From contig NZ_JAHCAS010000001.1 in NCBI RefSeq assembly GCF_019634775.1, positions 248,001-312,000 of the forward strand: a DNA stretch of 64,000 nucleotides, given 5' to 3'. Positions 59,991-64,000 of the stretch are shown here, piece by piece (the first letter of the stretch is position 1; each line of letters begins with the position of its first letter). Made by a program: the position numbers and the translations under genes. This DNA comes from Dokdonella sp. (GTDB taxonomy: Bacteria > Pseudomonadota > Gammaproteobacteria > Xanthomonadales > Rhodanobacteraceae). Below the pieces are notes generated by a model that had not been told where the DNA came from, ran no database searches, and worked only from the letters and a program-made list of their open reading frames with translations.

Positions 59991-60297
59991 TCACCGGACC
60001 GGGAAAGGGGAACCGCTGATTGTACCGGAGGGTCACGTCGCGGCGCTCACTCCGTTCTCGGTGGCCAGCCGCAGGCCTCAACCAACGCTTGCCGGCAGTT
60101 CGCCCGCCTGGTGGTGGCGGGCGAGGCACGGACTTCGGTGGACTCCTGCTCGTCAGCATCGTACGCCGACGGATTCGCGAACGAAGCCCCTTGCCCAACG
60201 TGGTTCGGACCTGCCGATTCGTGCCGCCGGCGCTCCCACGAAATCAACACCTCGCGGGAGCCGGTTCCGGCCGGGCCGGCGACCGATCAGGTCATCG
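59991..60297. other. 307-base gap holding the wzm operon promoter
   Basis: TACAAT, read on the minus strand (60019-60024), is a good -10 candidate about 30 bases before the wzm ATG; no matching -35 was found. GGTGA just before the ATG is the only ribosome binding site candidate. The rest of the gap up to the parvulin stop codon holds no recognisable gene or repeat. Confidence 0.4.
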
Positions 60298-61248
60298 TCA
60301 GCGCTCGCCGGCCTTTTTGGATGGCGCTTCGGGGGCTGGCAGATAGCGCGTGCGCAGCGAAGCCACCGCATCTGGATTTGCGTCGATGTCCTTGCCGCGC
60401 AGGTTGTCGACGTAGTCCTTGACGCGCGCGTCGGTCAGGCGCTTGCGCAAGTCCTCGGTGACGCCTGCGCTGACCTCGTCCCAGCTTCGCGGCTTCGGCT
60501 CATGACGTTCGACGAGCCTGATGACGTGATAGCCGAACTGCGACTTGGTCAGCGGGGCGAATTCGCCCGTTTCGCGCAACTTGCCGCTGGCCGCGGCGAA
60601 ATCTGGATCCATTCGCGCGGAACTCGCGCCGGAGTAGACACCCTTGTTGCTCGCCTTGCCCGGATCGTCTGAATACTCCAGCACCAGCGCTTCGAAGTCC
60701 TCTCCCTTTTTCGCTCGCTCGAGCAGACTCGTTGCCAGTGCCCGCGCCTCGCTGTCGCCACGCTTCTGTGAATCGACGAGAAGATGTTGCACGACGACGT
60801 CCTCGGGGATCGCGTAGGCCGCAGGATTCGCGTCGAACATTTCCTTGGCGAGGATCGCCACGTCGCCGAGGTCGAGCTTCGCACGATAGTCGAGCATCGC
60901 CTGGGTCCCGAGCACGCTCTCCTTGGACAGTTCGATCGCATGCTGGACGAGCGGATCCTTGTCGAGCCCGGCGCGAGCAGCCTCGGCGGCCAACTGACGC
61001 GTCAACAGCAGCTCGCTGATTTTTTCCTCGATGCGTACCGGACTGTTCATCAGATCGGCACGCTGGCCGGGCGGGAGACGCAACAGCGATGCATCCACGT
61101 CAGCAAGCGTCACCGACACTCCACCACGCGAGGCCACGACGGTGTCGCCCGCGAGACGTTCGTCAGCGTGCACGGCCGTGGTGATGGCGAACACGCCGGC
61201 AGCGACCGCGATGCGTCGGGCTAGTGGGAAGTTCCTGGTAGGGATCAT
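60298..61248 (-). CDS. Periplasmic parvulin-type peptidyl-prolyl isomerase
   Basis: A 316-residue PpiC/SurA-like protein with a signal peptide (IAVAAGVFAITTAVHA|DE). A SurA_N-like helical region follows to ~140, then a parvulin domain (VVVQHLLVDSQKRGDSEARA, SDDPGKASNKGVYSG, FAPLTKSQFGYHVIRLVERH) at ~155-250. It should assist folding of exported proteins. The C-terminus is a charged tail. The start at 61248 (MIPTRNFPLARR) gives a clean signal peptide; the frame is open upstream. Confidence 0.88.
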   Translation of the reverse strand: MIPTRNFPLARRIAVAAGVFAITTAVHADERLAGDTVVASRGGVSVTLADVDASLLRLPPGQRADLMNSPVRIEEKISELLLTRQLAAEAARAGLDKDPLVQHAIELSKESVLGTQAMLDYRAKLDLGDVAILAKEMFDANPAAYAIPEDVVVQHLLVDSQKRGDSEARALATSLLERAKKGEDFEALVLEYSDDPGKASNKGVYSGASSARMDPDFAAASGKLRETGEFAPLTKSQFGYHVIRLVERHEPKPRSWDEVSAGVTEDLRKRLTDARVKDYVDNLRGKDIDANPDAVASLRTRYLPAPEAPSKKAGER

Positions 61249-61743
61249 TTGCGACTTGCTCCTGGCAGTTAGTCGGATAACAAGGTCTCGATGGACCCGC
61301 TGGGCATCGTTTGGTTCCATGGAGCGAGGCCGATCCGGCCAAGTGGCCGCGCAAGCACGGTTCCACTCGTCCGGCCGCGCCCTCAATGAACGCCACGCCC
61401 AGACGAAAAACCGAGTCGACGACGCACTTCTCGCACGTGGCAACGAACGCCCATGTGGTTGTTCCGCTGCTGGCGCATGTGAGTGGGCGAATCCGACGCA
61501 GGTCCACCCTGGGCGGCGACACGATCGGGAGGCGATCCAAACCGCCTGATGCTGTGCCACCGGCTCGAGGTATCGGGCGGGCAGCAGAGGCAAGCCCACC
61601 CGTACCCGACGGAGCCGATCCCCCTGCGCTGCACGACGCAGGCAGAATCAGGCGGTACGGTTCCAACTCTCACGCTGCCACGGCGGACAGCGGACCTGCA
61701 CAACGACGGTCGCAGCAGGTCCGCTGCATCACCGGGTATCGTG
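61249..61743. other. 495-base gap with no recognised feature
   Basis: It lies between the starts/stops of the parvulin gene and a secreted hypothetical protein, both on the minus strand. Open frames are short or have atypical residue use, and no repeat of the families found elsewhere is present. It must hold the parvulin promoter and the end of the upstream transcript. A decayed gene or a small RNA is not excluded. Confidence 0.5.
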
Positions 61744-63078
61744 TCAGTGATACACCGGATCCAGAGTCAGCGGCAGACGTCCGCTGTTCACCGTGCAGGA
61801 CTGAGTCAGACACCACCACTGGTTACTGCCTACAGGGGTTGCTGGATTGAGATTCCCGATCGGCTCCGGGTCGACGGCCATGATGTTGATGTAATAGGTC
61901 TTGCCCATGGTCAGTGGGCATTTGCCCAAGGCTATCGGATACGGATCATTCGGGTCACTGACGATTGTCATGACTCCGGAACCCTTGGTGCCGCCAAAGG
62001 AGTCGACGCACGCGGGCGGCAGATCGATCGCCGGCGCACCGAGAGGAACGCCATTGACACCTGGCTGGACGCTGCGGAACTGACCCGGACAGGGCGCGAT
62101 TGCCCACGATACCGGCGTCGAGTTCGTGGTTGGACTGTAGGTTCTCACCGTTGAGGCAACGCCCTTCCAATCCGGCGTAGACGGTGCGCGGAATTTGAGC
62201 GCGACGAACTTGCCGGTGTCTATCCGCCAAACGAAGTTGTTTCCGTACGTTCCGGGATAGCCATAACCTTGCGCCAGGTCTCCTGGCGTCCCCACCGGTC
62301 GACCGCCGATTGTGACACCGCCCACATGCACACCGAAGAGGTTGGTGTACAGCGACGCATCCTTGTTGCCGTTGCCCTGATAGCCGTTCTGCAAGACGTT
62401 GATCGACGTCTGTCGACTGGCCATGGTCAGACCATCATGGCCCGGCGGAACCATGTCGCCATTGCCATCGACGTAGGGGCAATCGCCCGTGACGATGATC
62501 TGCGATGGCGGTACGGTAATCGACGGGCTGGACATGACGGGTCCATACACGAAATAACCGTCATTGGTGGCAATTGAACACTGCACGTTGAGTTTCAATT
62601 CCCATCCAGCGGTCGACGCACTCAATGCGAGGTTCCGCGGCAACGATGCCGTACCGGCGCCGTTCAGGGGAAGCTGAGTTCCGGCAGTCCAGCCGTCCCC
62701 GCCGGCGCTGCCGCTGCCACTCTGCGTCGTGATGGGCCGCATCTCGCAGGACGCTCCAGCCGGAATGTTCTGCACAATGACGGTGACGTTGTCGCCACTC
62801 GTTGCAGGGTTCGGTGGCGTGATGGACCAGGATATGTTGCCAAGCCCCGATGCGCCGCCGGGCAGGCCACTGCCCAGTCCCTCGACACCCTGCAGGGTGA
62901 CGCGACCCGAAGCCGGATCGATGCCCATGTGGGTAGCCGTGGTGTCATTGCTCTCGCAATCATTCGAACCGGTGCGTTTGAGGCAGACCGGGAAAGGTTG
63001 CGACTGAGCGAGAACCACACTCGAAGTCACGGCCAGCAGAGCGGCCGTGCCCATGCCCTTCAGTAAGAATCTGATCAC
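61744..63078 (-). CDS. Secreted hypothetical protein
   Basis: A 444-residue protein with a signal peptide (MGTAALLAVTSSVVLA|QS). The mature part is rich in Gly, Pro, Ser, Thr and Asn, with several Cys that could form disulfides (PFPVCLKRTGSNDCES, SCEMRP, VQCSI, WWCLTQSC). An Ig-like stretch appears at ~75-170 (ISWSITPPNPATSGDNVTVI). No enzyme motif is seen. I do not recognise a family. Composition suggests a beta-rich surface or extracellular protein; the partial gene upstream is of similar character. Confidence 0.75.
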   Translation of the reverse strand: MIRFLLKGMGTAALLAVTSSVVLAQSQPFPVCLKRTGSNDCESNDTTATHMGIDPASGRVTLQGVEGLGSGLPGGASGLGNISWSITPPNPATSGDNVTVIVQNIPAGASCEMRPITTQSGSGSAGGDGWTAGTQLPLNGAGTASLPRNLALSASTAGWELKLNVQCSIATNDGYFVYGPVMSSPSITVPPSQIIVTGDCPYVDGNGDMVPPGHDGLTMASRQTSINVLQNGYQGNGNKDASLYTNLFGVHVGGVTIGGRPVGTPGDLAQGYGYPGTYGNNFVWRIDTGKFVALKFRAPSTPDWKGVASTVRTYSPTTNSTPVSWAIAPCPGQFRSVQPGVNGVPLGAPAIDLPPACVDSFGGTKGSGVMTIVSDPNDPYPIALGKCPLTMGKTYYINIMAVDPEPIGNLNPATPVGSNQWWCLTQSCTVNSGRLPLTLDPVYH

Positions 63079-63132
63079 ACGAATTCCAGAAAGCCAGAGA
63101 TACCGGTGCGTACATTAGTCTTCGATCCCGCA

Positions 63133-63165
63133 AAAGAAAAGCCCCGCCGAGGCGGGGCTTTTCCC
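63133..63165. terminator. Rho-independent terminator, probably bidirectional
   Basis: The stem AGCCCCGCC/GGCGGGGCT (63140-63159) is flanked by A-rich and T-rich runs on both sides: AAAAG before and TTTTCCC after on the plus strand; TTTTCTTTT after it on the minus strand. It lies 28 bases past the stop of the minus-strand gene that ends at 63193, which it should terminate. It is the clearest intrinsic terminator in the window. Confidence 0.88.
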
Positions 63166-63192
63166 TGAAACTGAACAGACAGCAACTGCGTA

Positions 63193-64000
63193 TTACGAGC
63201 AGCCCGGCGCGTTTCCGGTCGACGTGCACGAACGCGAGCCCTTGTGACGCCACAGGCCGCCGTAGTTGGCAAGCTTGCCAGCCACGTTGTTGTTGACGTA
63301 GTTCGTCGCGGCGAAGCCTGTCACCGGCAGACCGTAGAACGTGACGCCTTCGGTCGAAGCCACCATGGCATGCGGCTGATCGGCCGGATTCAGACCGATG
63401 CGCATCCAACCGGAGCGGAGGCCGTCGGCACGCGTATCGACGTTCTCGGCGAGCGCCGACCCAAGCACCGGCGAAATGCGGCCACCCGGAGCAGTGAAGT
63501 CAGCCGTGAGCTGGAACGAGATGACCTGCGTCTCGTAACGGAGCACCGGGAGAATCTGTTCCGGGTCTTCGCAAGGCGAGAAGCAGAGGTCGCAGGCCGG
63601 GTTGCCGGCATCCGCACCGGTACACTGGCCCGGGCGGCCTTCCTCGCGGTCAAACGGGCTCAGGTCGACGCGAACGCGCGAACCGTTGGCCGCCGTGAAG
63701 ACTTCGACGAACGGCGGACGCGCCGTGCCGCCGACGCCAAGGCGGTACGGACGGTCAACGTAGAAGCCCTTGGTCGGGAACGTGATCGCCCAGTCGGTCG
63801 TGGCGGCAGCTGCGCCACCGAGCACGTACTCGTTGAAGATCGCGTCGTGCGCGAACAGGGCGCTGACCGCATTGATCCACGGGTTGCCGTACGTGGCCTG
63901 AACGACCTGGCCATTACGGAACACGTAGGCCGTGGCGGTAATGGCAGGCCAGCCCACGTCGTTGAGCGACGGACGGGTATCACCCGGGTTCGTGTGCAGC
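63193..64000 (-). CDS. Secreted or surface protein, C-terminal part (runs off right edge)
   Basis: The frame is open through the right edge (LHTNPGDTRPSLNDVGWP follows the edge), so the apparent start near 63957 is an internal GTG. About 268 residues are seen. They are beta-rich, with Gly, Asn and aromatic residues (AYVFRNGQVVQATYGNPWIN, ITFPTKGFYVDRPYRLGVGG) and a Cys cluster (GQCTGADAGNPACDLCFSPC) that may form disulfides or bind metal. It ends CTSTGNAPGCS. No family is recognised. It is followed by a strong terminator. Confidence 0.7.
   Translation of the reverse strand, partial: LHTNPGDTRPSLNDVGWPAITATAYVFRNGQVVQATYGNPWINAVSALFAHDAIFNEYVLGGAAAATTDWAITFPTKGFYVDRPYRLGVGGTARPPFVEVFTAANGSRVRVDLSPFDREEGRPGQCTGADAGNPACDLCFSPCEDPEQILPVLRYETQVISFQLTADFTAPGGRISPVLGSALAENVDTRADGLRSGWMRIGLNPADQPHAMVASTEGVTFYGLPVTGFAATNYVNNNVAGKLANYGGLWRHKGSRSCTSTGNAPGCS

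Noticed and set aside
60047..60250. 67-residue minus-strand frame between wzm and the parvulin gene
   Set aside because: The composition looks less shadow-like than most, but there is no ribosome binding site, no family resemblance, and it ends without relation to either neighbour.
61163..61666. 167-residue minus-strand frame upstream of the parvulin gene
   Set aside because: It overlaps the parvulin signal-peptide region in another frame and has no recognisable domain or start signal.
1..64000. CRISPR arrays, tRNA/rRNA genes, prophage, integrase or toxin-antitoxin modules
   Set aside because: I looked for short regular direct repeats, CCA-ended cloverleaf patterns and typical mobile-element proteins and saw none. 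The only mobile-type sequences are the transposase-less MITE copies and hairpin repeats.

Overview
The window is GC-rich, densely coded chromosomal DNA from a Gram-negative gammaproteobacterium. Gene content fits the Lysobacterales (Xanthomonadales), perhaps a Dokdonella/Rhodanobacter-like lineage: a PCMT-like methyltransferase directly before tolC, a DUF1631 protein, RegB/RegA, a two-domain GlnE, and GTAGGAG-type hairpin repeats. This placement rests on family recollection, not on a database search. I saw no tRNA, rRNA, CRISPR array, phage, plasmid gene or complete insertion sequence.

Layout. 1-5208: end of a probable mlaA, converging on the retrograde lipid-transport operon mlaFEDCB, which is preceded by yicC and gmk on the same strand. 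5279-8138: rph, rdgB, hemW and a small CPXCG protein. 8199-10302: cobalamin riboswitch and btuB. 10395-13200: DUF1631 protein and a PilZ protein. 13355-18436: TetR regulator divergent from an RND adaptor/permease pair; the outer-membrane channel tolC follows at 19673. 21247-23566: waaA divergent from an LpxL-type acyltransferase (lipid A-Kdo). 23689-27779: DUF2339/DUF3999 membrane pair. 28259-30911: O-antigen ligase-like protein, a glycosyltransferase and a CHCC zinc-finger protein. 31229-35579: Yip1, pirin, YceI, nitroreductase and ELM1-like genes. 35598-43075: glnE, an LTA-synthase-like sulfatase, rsmA, a TerC protein and dgkA. 43531-48601: a CpxRA-like two-component system, RegB/RegA, and a diiron (ODP-type) metallo-beta-lactamase-fold protein. 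48661-54279: isoaspartyl peptidase, tesA divergent from a YbbA/YbbP-type ABC pair, PilZ, DUF486. 54359-59990: a five-gene glycan-export operon (wzm, wzt, methyltransferase, an unrecognised 620-residue protein, GT2). 60298-64000: parvulin-type isomerase and two secreted proteins, the last running off the edge.

The recurring theme is the cell envelope: phospholipid transport, lipid A/Kdo, O-antigen synthesis and export, RND efflux, LTA-synthase-like transfer, lipid kinase. Redox and stress sensing sit at 43.5-48.6 kb.

The most interesting unexplained signals are: (i) a MITE-like element, complete at 31012-31176 and partial at five other places, whose outer end resembles a sigma-70 promoter and abuts hemW; (ii) paired hairpin repeats whose stems covary while their flanks stay fixed; (iii) the 620-residue protein in the wzm-wzt operon; and (iv) tesA and ybbA start codons that share one CATG.
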